From: Rhipicephalus microplus
Taxonomy: Eukaryota > Arthropoda > Arachnida > Ixodida > Ixodidae
Assembly: GCF_043290135.1 (NCBI RefSeq)
Contig: NC_134707.1
Span: 140,121,319 to 140,185,318 of the forward strand
Direction of reading: 5' to 3'
DNA length: 64,000 nucleotides
The notes under the pieces were generated by a model. The model saw nothing but the letters and a program-made list of their open reading frames with translations, ran no database searches and was not told the origin of the DNA. The translations under genes were made by a program, and so were the position numbers. Shown one piece after another: positions 1-12,900 of the stretch; position 1 is the first letter of the stretch; every line of letters starts with the position of its first letter.

Positions 1-2560
1 AAATTGTGGAGTTTCTAGCTCTGGATTTTGAAGTTGTAGAGTTCCTAGTTGCGAAGTGTCTAGATGGAAGTTTCTAGTTGTTGAGTTTCTAGTTGACGAG
101 TTTCTATTTGCGAAGTCTCAAGTTGTGGAGTTTCTAGCTGTTGAGTTTCTAGTTGCGGAGTTTCTAGTTGTGGAGTTTCTAGTTGTGAAGTTTCTAGTTG
201 TGGAATTTGTAGTTGTGGAGTATCTAGTTGTGGTGTTTCAAGTTTTGGAGTTTCTAGCTGTGGAGTTTCTAGTTGCGGAGTTTCTAGTGGCAGAGTTTCT
301 AGCTGCGGAGTTTTCTAGTTGCGGAGATTCTAGTGGCGGAGTTTCAAGTTGTGGAGTTTCTAGTTGAGGAGTTACTAGCTATGGAGTTTCTAGTTGCGGA
401 GCCTCTAGTTGTGCAGTCTCTAGTTGTTGAGTTGCTAGTTGTGAAGTTTCTAGTTGTGGGGTTTCTAGCTGTGTAGTTTCTAGTTGCGGAGTTTCTAGTT
501 GCAGAGTTTCTAGTTCCGGAGTTTCTAGTTGCAGAGATTCTAGTTGTGGAGTTTCTTGTTGGGGAGTTTCTAGTTGTTGAGTTTCTAGCTGTGGAGTTTC
601 TAGTCGCGGAGTTTCTGGTTGCAGAGTTTCTAGTTGCGGAGTTTCTAGATGCTGAGTTTCTAGTTGTGGAGTTTCTAGTTGTGGAGTTTTAGTTGTGGAG
701 TTTCAAGTTGTGGAATTTCAAGTTGTGGAATTTATAGGTGTCGAGTTTCTAGTTGTTGAGTGTCTAGTTGTGGAGTTTCTAGCTGTAGAGTTCCTAGTTG
801 TGGAGTTTCTAGTGGTGGAGTTTCTAGTTGTTGAGTTTCTAGTTGCTGAGTTTCTAGTCGCGAAGTCTCAAATTGTGGAGTTTCTAGCTCTGGATTTTGA
901 AGTTGTAGAATTCCTAGTTGCGGAGTGTCTAGATGGAAGTTTCTAGTTGTTGAGTTTCTAGTTGACGAGTTTCTATTTGCGAAGTCTCAAGTTGTGGAGT
1001 TTCTAGCTGTGGAGTTTCTAGTTTAGGAGTTTGTAGCTGCGGAGTTTCTAGTTGCATGGCTTCTAGTTGTTGAGATTCTAGTGTCCGAGTTTCCAGTTGC
1101 GAAGTCTCAAGCTGTGGAGTTTCTAGCTGTGGAGTTTCTAGTTGTGGAGTTTCTAGTTGTGGAATTTGTAGTTGTGGAGTATCGTGTTGTGGTGTTTCAA
1201 GTTGTGGAGTTTCTAGCTGTGGAGTTTCTAGTTTGGAGTTTCTAGTTGCAGAGTTTCTAGTTGCGGAGTTTTCTAGTTGTGGAGTTTCAAGTTGCAGAGT
1301 TTCTAGTTGCGGAGTTTTCTAGTTGGGGAGATTCTAGTTGCGGAGTTTCTAGTTGTGGAGTTTCTAGTTGCGGAATTTGTAGTTGTGGAGTATCTAGTTG
1401 TGGTGTTTCAAGTTGTGGAGTCTGTAGTTGTGAAGTATCTATATGTTGGGTTTCAAGTTGTGGAGTTTCTAGCTGTGGAGTTTCTAGCTGTGGAGTTTCT
1501 AGTGGTTGAGTTTCCAGTTGACGAGTTTCTATTTGCGAAGTCTCAAGTTGTGGAGTTTCTAGCTGTAAAGTTTCTAGTTGCAGAGTTTCTAGTTGCGGAG
1601 TTTTCAGTTGTGGAGTTTCTAGTTGTGGAATTTTAATCTGTGTAGTTTCTAGTTGTGGAGTCTCAATTTTGAAGTTGCTAGTTGTGGAGTTCCTAGTTGT
1701 GGAGTTTCTAGTTGTGGAGTGTCTATTTGTAGAGTTTCTAGTTGTGAAGTTTCTAGTTGTAGAGTTTCTAGTTGGAGTTTTTAGTTTTTGAGTTTCTAGT
1801 TGTAGATTTTCTAATTGTAGAGTTCCTAGTTGTGGAGTTTCTAGTTGTGGGGTTTCTAGTTGTGGAACTTGTAGTTGTGGAGTATCTAGTTGTGGTGTTT
1901 CAAGTTATGGAGTTTCTAGCTGTAGAGTTTCTAGTTGTGGAGTTTCTAGTGGCAGAGTTTCTAGTTGCGGAGTTTTCTAGTTGTTGAGATTCTAGTGGCG
2001 GAGTTTCAAGTTGTGGAGTTTCTAGTTGCGGAGTCTCTAGTTGTGCAGTCTATAGTTGTTGAGTTGATAGTTGCAGAGTTTCTAGTTGCGGAGTTTCTAG
2101 TTGCAGAGTTTCTAGTTGTGGAGTTTATAGTTGGAGAGTTTCGAGTTGCAGAGTTTCTAGTTGTGGAGTTTCTAGTTGTGGAGTTTTAGTTGTGGAGTTT
2201 CAAGTTGTGGAATTTATAGGTGTGGAGTTTCTAGTTGTTGAGTGTCTAGTTGTGGAGTTTCTAGCTGTGGAGTTTCTAGTGGTTGAGTTTCCAGTTGACG
2301 AGTTTCTATTCGCGAAGTCTCAAGTGTTGGAGTTTCTAGCTGTAAAGTTTCTAGTTGCGGAGTTTCTAGTTGCGGAGTTTCCAGTTGTGGGGTTTCTCGT
2401 TGTGGAATTTGTAGTTGTGGAGTATCTAGTTGTGGTGTTTCAAGTTGTGGAGTTTCTAGCTGTGGAGTTTCTAGTTGTGGAGTTTCTTGTGGCAGAGTTT
2501 CTAGTTGCGGAGTTTTCTAGTTGTGGAGATTCTAGTGGCGGAGTTTCAAGTTGTGGAGTT
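1..2560 (+). repeat. Higher-order block A, copy 1 (partner at 18652-21211)
   Basis: Variant monomers here recur in the same order 18,651 bases downstream. Landmarks at 56, 695, 1261, 1307, 1772, 1965 and 2192 match 18707, 19346, 19912, 19958, 20423, 20616 and 20843 with one constant offset, so the block was copied almost without length change. The match fades near 2560, where this copy continues ttgtggagtttctag and the partner ttgtgaagtttctag. The block contains two copies of a landmark (gtctagatggaagtttctag) 869 bases apart, and the partner has the same 869-base pair. It is open at the left window edge. Confidence 0.85.
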
Positions 2561-4005
2561 TCTAGTTGCGGAGTCTCTAGTTGTGCAGTCTCTAATTGTT
2601 GAGTTGCTAGTTGTGAAGTTTCTAGATGTGGGGTTTCTAGCTGTGTAGTTTCTAGTTGCGGAGTTTCTAGTTGCAGAGTTTCTAGTTGCGGAGTTTCTAG
2701 TTGCAGAGATTCTAGTTGTGGAGTTTCTAGTTGGGGAGTTTCTAGTTGTTGAGTTTCTAGCTGTGGAGTTTCTAGTCGCGGAGTTTCTGGTTGCAGAGTT
2801 TCTAGTTGCGGAGTTTCTAGATGCTGAGTTTCTAGTTGTGGAGTTTCTAGTTGGGGAATTTTAGTTGTGGAGTTTCAAGTTGTGGAATTTCAAGTTGTGG
2901 AATTTATAGGTGTCGAGTTTCTAGTTGTTGAGTGTCTAGTTGTGGAGTTTCTAGTTGTAGAGTTCCTAGTTGTGGAGTTTCTAGTGGTGGAGTTTCTAGT
3001 TGTTGAGTTTCTAGTTGCTGAGTTTCTAGTCGCGAAGTCTCAAATTGTGGAGTTTCTAGCTCTGGATTTTGAAGTTGTAGAGTTCCTAGTTGCGGAGTGT
3101 CTAGATGGAAGTTTCTAGTTGTTGAGTTTCTAGTTGACGAGTTTCTATTTGCGAAGTCTCAAGTTGTGGAGTTTCTAGCTGTGGAGTTTCTAGTTGCGGA
3201 GTTTGTAGCTGCAGAGTTTCTAGTTGCGGAGTTTCTAGTTGTGGAGATTCTAGTGTCCGAGTTTCTTGTTGCGAAGTCTCAAGTTGTGGAGTTTCTAGCT
3301 GTGGAGTTTCTAGTTGCGGAGTTTCTAGTTGCGGAGTTTCTAGTTGCGGAGTTTCTAGTTGTGGAGTTTCTAGTTGTGGAATTTGTAGTTGTGGAGTATC
3401 GTGTTGTGGTGTTTCAAGTTGTGGAGTTTCTAGCTGTGGAGTTTCTAGTTGTGGAGTTTCTAGTTGCAGAGTTTCTAGTTGCGGAGTTTTCTAGTTGTGG
3501 AGATTCTAGTAGCGGAGTTTCAAGTTGTGGAGTTTCTAGTTGCGGAGTTACTAGCTGTGGAGTTTGTAGTGGCGGAGTCTCTAGTTGTGCAGTCTCTAGT
3601 TGTTGAGTTGCTAGTTGTGAAGTATATAGTTGTGGGGTTTCTAGCTCTGGAGTTTCTAGTTGCGGAGTTTCTAGTTGCAAAGTTTCTAGTTGCAGAATTT
3701 CTAGTTGCAGAGATTCTAGTTGTGGAGTTTCTAGCTATGGAGTTTCTAGTGGTTGAGTTTACAGTTGACGAGTTTCTATTTGCGAAGTCTCGAGTTGTGG
3801 AGTTTCTAGCTGTAAAGTTTCTAGTTGCAGAGTTTCTAGTTGCGAAGTTTTCTGTTGTGGAGTTTCCAGTTGTGGAAATTCAATCTGTGTAGTTTCTAGT
3901 TGTGGAGTCTCAATTTTGGAGTTCCAAGTTGTGGAGTCTCTAGTTGTCGAGTTTCTAGTTGTGGAGTGTCTATTTGTGGAGTGTCTATTTGTGGAGTTTC
4001 TAGTT
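2480..4005 (+). repeat. Higher-order block, first copy of 3.86-kb-spaced pair
   Basis: The run of variant monomers from about 2480 to 4005 reappears at about 6343-7868 with a constant offset of 3,863 bases (2867 to 6730, 3097 to 6960, 3479 to 7342). It includes the rare monomers aattcaatctgtgtag and gtctcaattttggag and the repeated gtgtctatttgtgg pair. After about 4005 the two copies take different monomers, marking an old exchange junction. Confidence 0.75.
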
Positions 4006-4289
4006 GTGGAATTTCTAGCTGTGGAGTTTCTAGTTGCGGAGTTTGTAGTTGCGGAGTTTCCAGTTGCAGAGTTTTTAGTTGTGGAGATTCTAGTTGCCGA
4101 GTTTCTTGTTGCGAAGTCTCAAGTTTTGGAGTTTGTATCTGTGGAGTTTCTAGTTGCAGAGTTTCTAGTTGTGGAGTTTCTAGTTGTGGAGTTTCTAGTT
4201 GTGGAATTTGTAGTTGTGGAGTATCTAGTTGTGGTGTTTCAAGTTGTGGAGTTTCTAGCTGTGGAGTTTCTAGTTGCGGAGTTTCTAGT

Positions 4290-6208
4290 GGCAAAGTTTC
4301 TAGTTGCGGAGTATGCTAGTTGTGGAGATTCTAGCTGTGGAGTTTCTAGTTGCAGAGTTTCTAGTTGTGGAGTTTCTAGTTGTGGAGTTTCTAGTTGTGG
4401 GATTTGTAGTTGTGGAGGATCGTGTTGTGGTGTTTCAAGTTGTGGAGTTTCTAGCTGTGGAGTTTCTAGTTGTGGAGTTTCTTGTGGCAGAGTTTCTAGT
4501 TGCGGAGTTTTCTAGTTGTGGAGATTCTAGTGGCGGAGTTTCAAGTTGTGAAGTTTCTAGTTGCGGAGTTACTAGCTGTGGAGTTTCCAGGTGCGGAGTC
4601 TCTAGTTTTGCAGTCTATAGTTGTTGAGTTGCTAGTTGTGAAGTTTATAGTTGCGGGGTTTCTAGCTGTGGAGTGTCTAGTTGTGGGGTTTGTAGTTGCA
4701 GAGTTTCTAGTTTCGGAGTTTCTAGTAGCAGAGATTCCAGTGGTGGAGTTTCTAGTTGTGGAGTCTCTAGTTGTGGAGTTTCTAGCTGTGGAGTTTCTAG
4801 TGGTTGAGTTTCCAGTTGACGAGTTTCTATTTGCGAAGTCTCAAGTTGTGGAGTTTCTAGCTGTAAAGTTTCTAGTTGCAGAGTTTCTAGTTGCGAAGTT
4901 TCCAGTTGTGGAGTTTCCAGTTGTGGAAATTCAATCTGTGTAGTTTCTAGTTGTGGAGTCTCAATTTTGGAGTTCCTAGTTGTGGAGTCTCTAGTTGTCG
5001 AGTTTCTAGTTGTGGAGTGTCTATTTGTGGAGTTTCTAGTTGTGAAGTTTCTAGTTGTGGAGTATCTAGTTGGAGTTTTTAGATTTCGAGCTTCTAGTTG
5101 TAGATTTTCTATTTGCAGAGTTCCTCATTGTGGAGTTTCTAGTTGTGGGGTTTCTAGTTGTGGAAATTCTAGCTGTGGAGTTTCTACTTATGAAATCCCT
5201 AGTTGTGGAGTTTCTAGTTGTGGAGTTTCTAGTTGTGGAGTTTCTTGTTGGGGAGTTTCTATTTGCGGAGTTTCTAGTTGCGGAGTTTCCAGTTGGGGAG
5301 TTTCTACTTGGGTTTATAGTTGTGGAATTTCTAGTTGCAGAGTTTCGAGTTGCGGAGTTTCAAGTTGTGGAGTTTCTAGTTGCGGAGTTTCTAGTTGCGG
5401 AGTCTCTAGTTGTGCAGTCTCTAGTTGTTGAGTTTCTAGTTGTGAAGTTTATAGTTGAGGGGTTTCTAGCTGTGGAGTTTCTAGTTGCGGAGTTTCTATT
5501 TGCAGAGTTTCTAGTTGCGGAGTTTTTAGCTGCAGAGTTTCTAGTTGTGGAGTTTCTAGTTGTGGAGTTTCTAGTTGTGGAGTTTTAGTTGTGCGTTTCC
5601 AGTTGAGGAATTCATAGGTGTGGAGTTTGTAGTTGTTGAGTTTCTAGTTATCGGGTTTCTAGTTGCAGAATTTTTAGTGGTGGAGTATCTAGTTGTGGAG
5701 CTTTTATTTGAAGAGTCTCTAGTTGTTGAGTCTCTAGCTGTGGAAATTCTAGTTGTGGAGTTTCTAGTTGAAGAGTTTGTTGTTGCGGAGTTTCTAGATT
5801 GTGTTTTTCTAGTTGTAGAGTTTCTGGCTGTGGAGTTTCCAGTTGCGGAGTTTCTAGTTGTGGAGTTTCTAGTTGTGAGCTTTGTAGTTGTGGAGTTTCT
5901 AGTGGTAGAGTTTCTAGTTGTGGAATCTCTAGTTGTGGAGTTTCTAGTGGTGGAGTATCTAAATGCGAACTCTCAAGTTGTGGAGTTTCTAGTTGTGGAG
6001 TTTCTAGCTGTGGAGTTTCTAGTTGTTGAGTTTCTAGTTGACGAGTTTCTATTTGCGAAGTCTCAAGTGTTGGAGTTTCTAGCTGTGGAGTTTCTAGTTG
6101 CGGAGTTTGTAGTTGCGGAGTTTGTAGTTGAAGAGTTTCTAGTTGTGGAGATTCTATTTGCCGAGTTTCTTGTTGCGAAGTCTCAAGTTGTGGAGTTTCT
6201 AGCTGTGG
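4290..6208 (+). repeat. Higher-order block B, copy 1 (partner at 22442-24345)
   Basis: Monomer order matches 22442-24345 at an offset of 18,152 bases (4304 to 22456, 4500 to 22652, 4967 to 23119, 5575 to 23727, 5799 to 23951). With block A this shows that roughly 6 kb at the left of the window is related to sequence about 18-18.7 kb away, with about 0.5 kb net length change in between. The partner has lost one 15-base monomer near 24190. Confidence 0.8.
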
Positions 6209-6959
6209 AATTTCTAGTTGCGGAGTTTCTAGTTGTGGAGTTTCTAGTTGTGGAGTTTCTAGTTGTGGAATCTGTAGTTGTGGAGTATCTAGTTGTGGTG
6301 TTTCAAGTTGTGGAGTTTCTAGCTGTGGAGTTTCTAGTTGCGGAGTTTCTAGTGGCAGAGTTTCTAGCTGCGGAGTTTTCTAGTTGCGGAGATTCTAGTG
6401 GCGGAGTTTCAAGTTGTGGAGTTTCTAGTTGCGGAGTCTCTAGTTGTGCAGTCTCTAATTGTTGAGTTGCTAGTTGTGAAGTTTCTAGATGTGGGGTTTC
6501 TAGCTGTGTAGTTTCTAGTTGCGGAGTTTCTAGTTGCAGAGTTTCTAGTTGCGGAGTTTCTAGTTGCAGAGATTCTAGTTGTGGAGTTTCTAGTTGGGGA
6601 GTTTCTAGTTGTTGAGTTTCTAGCTGTGGAGTTTCTAGTCGCGGAGTTTCTGGTTGCAGAGTTTCTAGTTGCGGAGTTTCTAGATGCTGAGTTTCTAGTT
6701 GTGGAGTTTCTAGTTGGGGAATTTTAGTTGTGGAGTTTCAAGTTGTGGAATTTCAAGTTGTGGAATTTATAGGTGTCGAGTTTCTAGTTGTTGAGTGTCT
6801 AGTTGTGGAGTTTCTAGTTGTAGAGTTCCTAGTTGTGGAGTTTCTAGTGGTGGAGTTTCTAGTTGTTGAGTTTCTAGTTGCTGAGTTTCTAGTCACGAAG
6901 TCTCAAATTGTGGAGTTTCTAGCTCTGGATTTTGAAGTTGTAGAGTTCCTAGTTGCGGA

Positions 6960-9900
6960 GTGTCTAGATGGAAGTTTCTAGTTGTTGAGTTTCTAGTTGA
7001 CGAGTTTCTATTTGCGAAGTCTCAAGTTGTGGAGTTTCTAGCTGTGGAGTTTCTAGTTGCGGAGTTTGTAGCTGCAGAGTTTCTAGTTGCAGAGTTTCTA
7101 GTTGTGGAGATTCTAGTGTCCGAGTTTCTTGTTGCGAAGTCTCAAGTTGTGGAGTTTCTAGCTGTGGAGTTTCTAGTTGCGGAGTTTCTAGTTGCGGAGT
7201 TTCTAGTTGCGGAGTTTCTAGTTGTGGAGTTTCTAGTTGTGGAATTTGTAGTTGTGGAGTATCGTGTTGTGGTGTTTCAAGTTGTGGAGTTTCTAGCTGT
7301 GGAGTTTCTAGTTGTGGAGTTTCTAGTTGCAGAGTTTCTAGTTGCGGAGTTTTCTAGTTGTGGAGATTCTAGTAGCGGAGTTTCAAGTTGTGGAGTTTCT
7401 AGTTGCGGAGTTACTAGCTGTGGAGTTTGTAGTGGCGGAGTCTCTAGTTGTGCAGTCTCTAGTTGTTGAGTTGCTAGTTGTGAAGTATATAGTTGTGGGG
7501 TTTCTAGCTCTGGAGTTTCTAGTTGCGGAGTTTCTAGTTGCAAAGTTTCTAGTTGCAGAATTTCTAGTTGCAGAGATTCTAGTTGTGGAGTTTCTAGCTG
7601 TGGAGTTTCTAGTGGTTGAGTTTACAGTTGACGAGTTTCTATTTGCGAAGTCTCGAGTTGTGGAGTTTCTAGCTGTAAAGTTTCTAGTTGCAGAGTTTCT
7701 AGTTGCGAAGTTTTCTGTTGTGGAGTTTCCAGTTGTGGAAATTCAATCTGTGTAGTTTCTAGTTGTGGAGTCTCAATTTTGGAGTTCCAAGTTGTGGAGT
7801 CTCTAGTTGTCGAGTTTCTAGTTGTGGAGTGTCTATTTGTGGAGTGTCTATTTGTGGAGTTTCTAGTTGTGAAGTTTCTAGTTGTGGAGTTTCTAGTTGG
7901 AGTTTTTAGTTTTCGAGCTTCTAGTTGTAGATTTTCTATTTGCAGAGTTCCTCATTGTTGGGTTTCTAGTTGTGGAAATTCTAGCTGTGGAGTTTCTACT
8001 TATAAAATCTCTAGTCGAGGAGTTTCTAGTTGTGTAGTTTCTATCTGAGGAGTTTCTAAATGCAAAGTCTCTAGTTGTGCAGTCTCTAGTTGTGGAGTTT
8101 CTAGTTGTGGAGTTTCTTCTTGGGGAGTTTCTAGTTGTGAAGTTTCTAGTTGTGGATTTTCTAGTTGCGGAGTTTCTAGTTGCGGAGTTTCCAGTTGGGG
8201 AGTTTCTACTTGAGTTTATAGTTGTGGATTTTCTAGTTGCAAAGTTTCGATTTGCAGAGTTTCAAGTTGTGGAGTTTCTAGTTGCGGAGATTCTAGCTGC
8301 GGAGTTTCTAGTTGCGGAGTCTCTAGTTGTGCAGCCTCTAGTTGTTGAGTTTCTAGTTGTGAAGTTTATAGTTGAGGAGTTTCTAGCTGTGGAGTTTCTA
8401 GTTGCGGAGTTTCTATTTGCAGAGTTTCTAGTTGCGGAGTTTTTAGCTGCAGAGTTTCTAGTTGTGGAGTTTCTAGTTGTGGAGTTTTAGTTGTGGCGTT
8501 TCCAGTTGAGGAATTTATAGGTGTGGAGTTTGTAGTTGTTGAGTTTCTAGTTGTCGGGTTTCTAGTTGCAGAATTTCTAGTTGTGGAGTGTCTAGTTGTG
8601 GAGCTTTTAGTTGAAGAGTCTCTAGTTGTTGAGTCTCTAGCTGTGGAAATTCTGGTTGTGGAGTTTCTAGTTGAAGAGTTTGTTGTTGCGGAGTTTCTAG
8701 ATGGTGTTTTTCTAGTTGTAGAGTTTCTGGCTGTGGAGTTTAGAGGTGCGGAGTTTCTGGTTGTGGAGTTTCTAGTTGTGAGGTTTGTAGTTGTGGAGTT
8801 TCTAGTGGTAGAGTTTCTAGTTGTGGAATCTCTAGTTGTGGAGTTTCTAGTTGTGGAGTATCTAAATGCGAACTCTCAAGTTGTGGAGTTTCTAGTTGTG
8901 GAGTTTCTAGCTGTGGAGTTTTTAGTTGTTGAGTTTCTAGTTGACGAGTTTCTATTTGCGAAGTCTCAAGTGTTGGAGTTTCTAGCTGTGGAGTTTCTAG
9001 TTGCGGAGTTTGTAGTTGCGGATTTTCTAGTTGCAGAGTTTCTCGTTGTGGAGATTCTATTTGCCGAGTTTCTTGTTGCGAAGTCTCAAGTTGTGGAGTT
9101 TCTAGCTGTGGAGTTTCTAGTTGCGGAGTTTCTAGTTTTGGAGTTTCTAGTTGTGGAGTTTCTAGTTTTGGAATTTGTAGTTGTGGAGTATCTAGTTGTG
9201 GTGTTTCAAGTTGTGGAGTTTGTAGCTGTGGAGTTTCTAGTTGCGGAGTTTCTAGTGGCAGAGTTTCTAGCTGCGGAGTTTTCTAGTTGTGGAGATTCTA
9301 GTGGCGGAGTTTCAAGTTGTGGAGTTTCAAGTTGCGGAGTTACTAGCTGTGGAGTTTCTAGTTGCGGAGTCTCTAGTTGTGCAGTCTCTAGTGTTTGAGT
9401 TGCTAGTTGTGAAGTTTCTAGTTGTGGGGTTTCTAGCTGTGTAGTTTCTAGTTGCGGAGTTTCTAGTTGCAGAGTTTCTAGTTGCGGAGTTTCTAGTTGC
9501 AGAGATTCTAGTTGTGGAGTTTCTGGTTGGGGAGTTTCTAGTTGTTGAGTTTCTAGCTGTGGAGTTTCTAGTCGCGGAGTTTCTAGTTGCGGAGTTTCTA
9601 GTCGCGGAGTTTCTGGTTGCAGAGTTTCTAGTTACGGAGTTTCTAGATGCAGAGTTTTTAGTTGTGGAGTTTCTAGTTGTGGAGTTTTAGTTGTGGAGTT
9701 TCAAGTTGTGGAATTTCAAGTTGTGGAATTTATAGGTGTCGAGTTTTTAGTTGTTGAGTGTCTAGTTGTGGAGTTTCTAGTTGCGGAGTTTCTAGTTGTG
9801 GAGTTTCTACTTGTGGAGTTTCTAGTTGTGGAGTTTTGAGTTGCGGAGTTTCTGGTGTCGGAGTTTCAGGTTGTGGAGTTTCTAATGGTGGAGTTTGTTA

Positions 9901-12900
9901 GTGTGGAGTATCTTGTTGTGGAGTTTCAAGTTCAGGAGTTTTTAGTTGTGGATTTCGAAGTTGTAGAGTTCCTAGTTGTGGAGTTTCTAGTGGTGGAGTT
10001 TCTAGTTGTTGAGTTTCTAGTTGCTGAGTTTCTAGTCGCGAAGTCTCAAATTGTGGAGTTTCTAGCTCTGGATTTTGAAGTTGTAGAGTTCCTAGTTGCG
10101 GAGTGTCTAGATGGAAGTTTCTAGTTGTTGAGTTTCTAGTTGACGAGTTTCTATTTGCGAAGTCTCAAGTTGTGGAGTTTCTAGCTGTGGAGTTTCTAGT
10201 TGCGGAGTTTGTAGCTGCAGAGTTTCTAGTTGCAGAGTTTCTAGTTGTGGAGATTCTAGTGTCCGAGTTTCTTGTTGCGAAGTCTCAAGTTGTGGAGTTT
10301 CTAGCTGTGGAGTTTCTAGTTGCGGAGTTTCTAGTTGCGGAGTTTCTAGTTGCGGAGTTTCTAGTTGTGGAGTTTCTAGTTGTGGAATTTGTAGTTGTGG
10401 AGTATCGTGTTGTGGTGTTTCAAGTTGTGGAGTTTCTAGCTGTGGAGTTTCTAGTTGTGGAGTTTCTAGTTGCAGAGTTTCTAGTTGCGGAGTTTTCTAG
10501 TTGTGGAGATTCTAGTAGCGGAGTTTCAAGTTGTGGAGTTTCTAGTTGCGGAGTTACTAGCTGTGGAGTTTGTAGTGGCGGAGTCTCTAGTTGTGCAGTC
10601 TCTAGTTGTTGAGTTGCTAGTTGTGAAGTATATAGTTGTGGGGTTTCTAGCTCTGGAGTTTCTAGTTGCGGAGTTTCTAGTTGCAAAGTTTCTAGTTGCA
10701 GAATTTCTAGTTGCAGAGATTCTAGTTGTGGAGTTTCTAGCTGTGGAGTTTCTAGTGGTTGAGTTTACAGTTGACGAGTTTCTATTTGCGAAGTCTCGAG
10801 TTGTGGAGTTTCTAGCTGTAAAGTTTCTAGTTGCAGAGTTTCTAGTTGCGAAGTTTTCTGTTGTGGAGTTTCCAGTTGTGGAAATTCAATCTGTGTAGTT
10901 TCTAGTTGTGGAGTCTCAATTTTGGAGTTCCAAGTTGTGGAGTCTCTAGTTGTCGAGTTTCTAGTTGTGGAGTGTCTATTTGTGGAGTGTCTATTTGTGG
11001 AGTTTCTAGTTGTGAAGTTTCTAGTTGTGGAGTTTCTAGTTGGAGTTTTTAGTTTTCGAGCTTCTAGTTGTAGATTTTCTATTTGCAGAGTTCCTCATTG
11101 TTGGGTTTCTAGTTGTGGAAATTCTAGCTGTGGAGTTTCTACTTATAAAATCTCTAGTCGAGGAGTTTCTAGTTGTGTAGTTTCTATCTGAGGAGTTTCT
11201 AAATGCAAAGTCTCTAGTTGTGCAGTCTCTAGTTGTGGAGTTTCTAGTTGTGGAGTTTCTTCTTGGGGAGTTTCTAGTTGTGAAGTTTCTAGTTGTGGAT
11301 TTTCTAGTTGCGGAGTTTCTAGTTGCGGAGTTTCCAGTTGGGGAGTTTCTACTTGAGTTTATAGTTGTGGATTTTCTAGTTGCAAAGTTTCGATTTGCAG
11401 AGTTTCAAGTTGTGGAGTTTCTAGTTGCGGAGATTCTAGCTGCGGAGTTTCTAGTTGCGGAGTCTCTAGTTGTGCAGCCTCTAGTTGTTGAGTTTCTAGT
11501 TGTGAAGTTTATAGTTGAGGAGTTTCTAGCTGTGGAGTTTCTAGTTGCGGAGTTTCTATTTGCAGAGTTTCTAGTTGCGGAGTTTTTAGCTGCAGAGTTT
11601 CTAGTTGTGGAGTTTCTAGTTGTGGAGTTTTAGTTGTGGCGTTTCCAGTTGAGGAATTTATAGGTGTGGAGTTTGTAGTTGTTGAGTTTCTAGTTGTCGG
11701 GTTTCTAGTTGCAGAATTTCTAGTTGTGGAGTGTCTAGTTGTGGAGCTTTTAGTTGAAGAGTCTCTAGTTGTTGAGACTCTAGCTGTGGAAATTCTGGTT
11801 GTGGAGTTTCTAGTTGAAGAGTTTGTTGTTGCGGAGTTTCTAGATGGTGTTTTTCTAGTTGTAGAGTTTCTGGCTGTGGAGTTTAGAGGTGCGGAGTTTC
11901 GGGTTGTGGAGTTTCTAGTTGTGAGGTTTGTAGTTGTGGAGTTTCTAGTGGTAGAGTTTCTAGTTGTGGAATCTCTAGTTGTGGAGTTTCTAGTTGTGGA
12001 GTTATCTAAATGCGAACTCTCAAGTTGTGGAGTTTCTAGTTGTGGAGTTTCTAGCTGTGGAGTTTTTAGTTGTTGAGTTTCTAGTTGACGAGTTTCTATT
12101 TGCGAAGTCTCAAGTGTTGGAGTTTCTAGCTGTGGAGTTTCTAGTTGCGGAGTTTGTAGTTGCGGAGTTTCTAGTTGCAGAGTTTCTAGTTGTGGAGATT
12201 CTATTTGCCGAGTTTCTTGTTGCGAAGTCTCAAGTTGTGGAGTTTCTAGCTGTGGAGTTTCTAGTTGCGGAGTTTCTAGTTTTGGAGTTTCTAGTTGTGG
12301 AGTTTCTAGTTTTGGAATTTGTAGTTGTGGAGTATCTAGTTGTGGTGTTTCAAGTTGTGGAGTTTCTAGCTGTGGAGTTTCTAGTTGCGGAGTTTCTAGT
12401 GGCAGAGTTTCTAGCTGCGGAGTTTTCTAGTTGTGGAGATTCTAGTGGCGGAGTTTCAAGTTGTGGAGTTTCAAGTTGCGGAGTTACTAGCTGTGGAGTT
12501 TCTAGTTGCGGAGTCTCTAGTTGTGCAGTCTCTAGTTGTTGAGTTGCTAGTTGTGAAGTTTCTAGTTGTGGGGTTTCTAGCTGTGTAGTTTCTAGTTGCG
12601 GAGTTTCTAGTTGCAGAGTTTCTAGTTGCGGAGTTTCTAGTTGCAGAGATTCTAGTTGTGGAGTTTCTGGTTGGGGAGTTTCTAGTTGTTGAGTTTCTAG
12701 CTGTGGAGTTTCTAGTCGCGGAGTTTCTAGTTGCGGAGTTTCTAGTCGCGGAGTTTCTGGTTGCAGAGTTTCTAGTTACGGAGTTTCTAGATGCAGAGTT
12801 TTTAGTTGTGGAGTTTCTAGTTGTGGAGTTTTAGTTGTGGAGTTTCAAGTTGTGGAATTTCAAGTTGTGGAATTTATAGGTGTCGAGTTTCTAGTTGTTG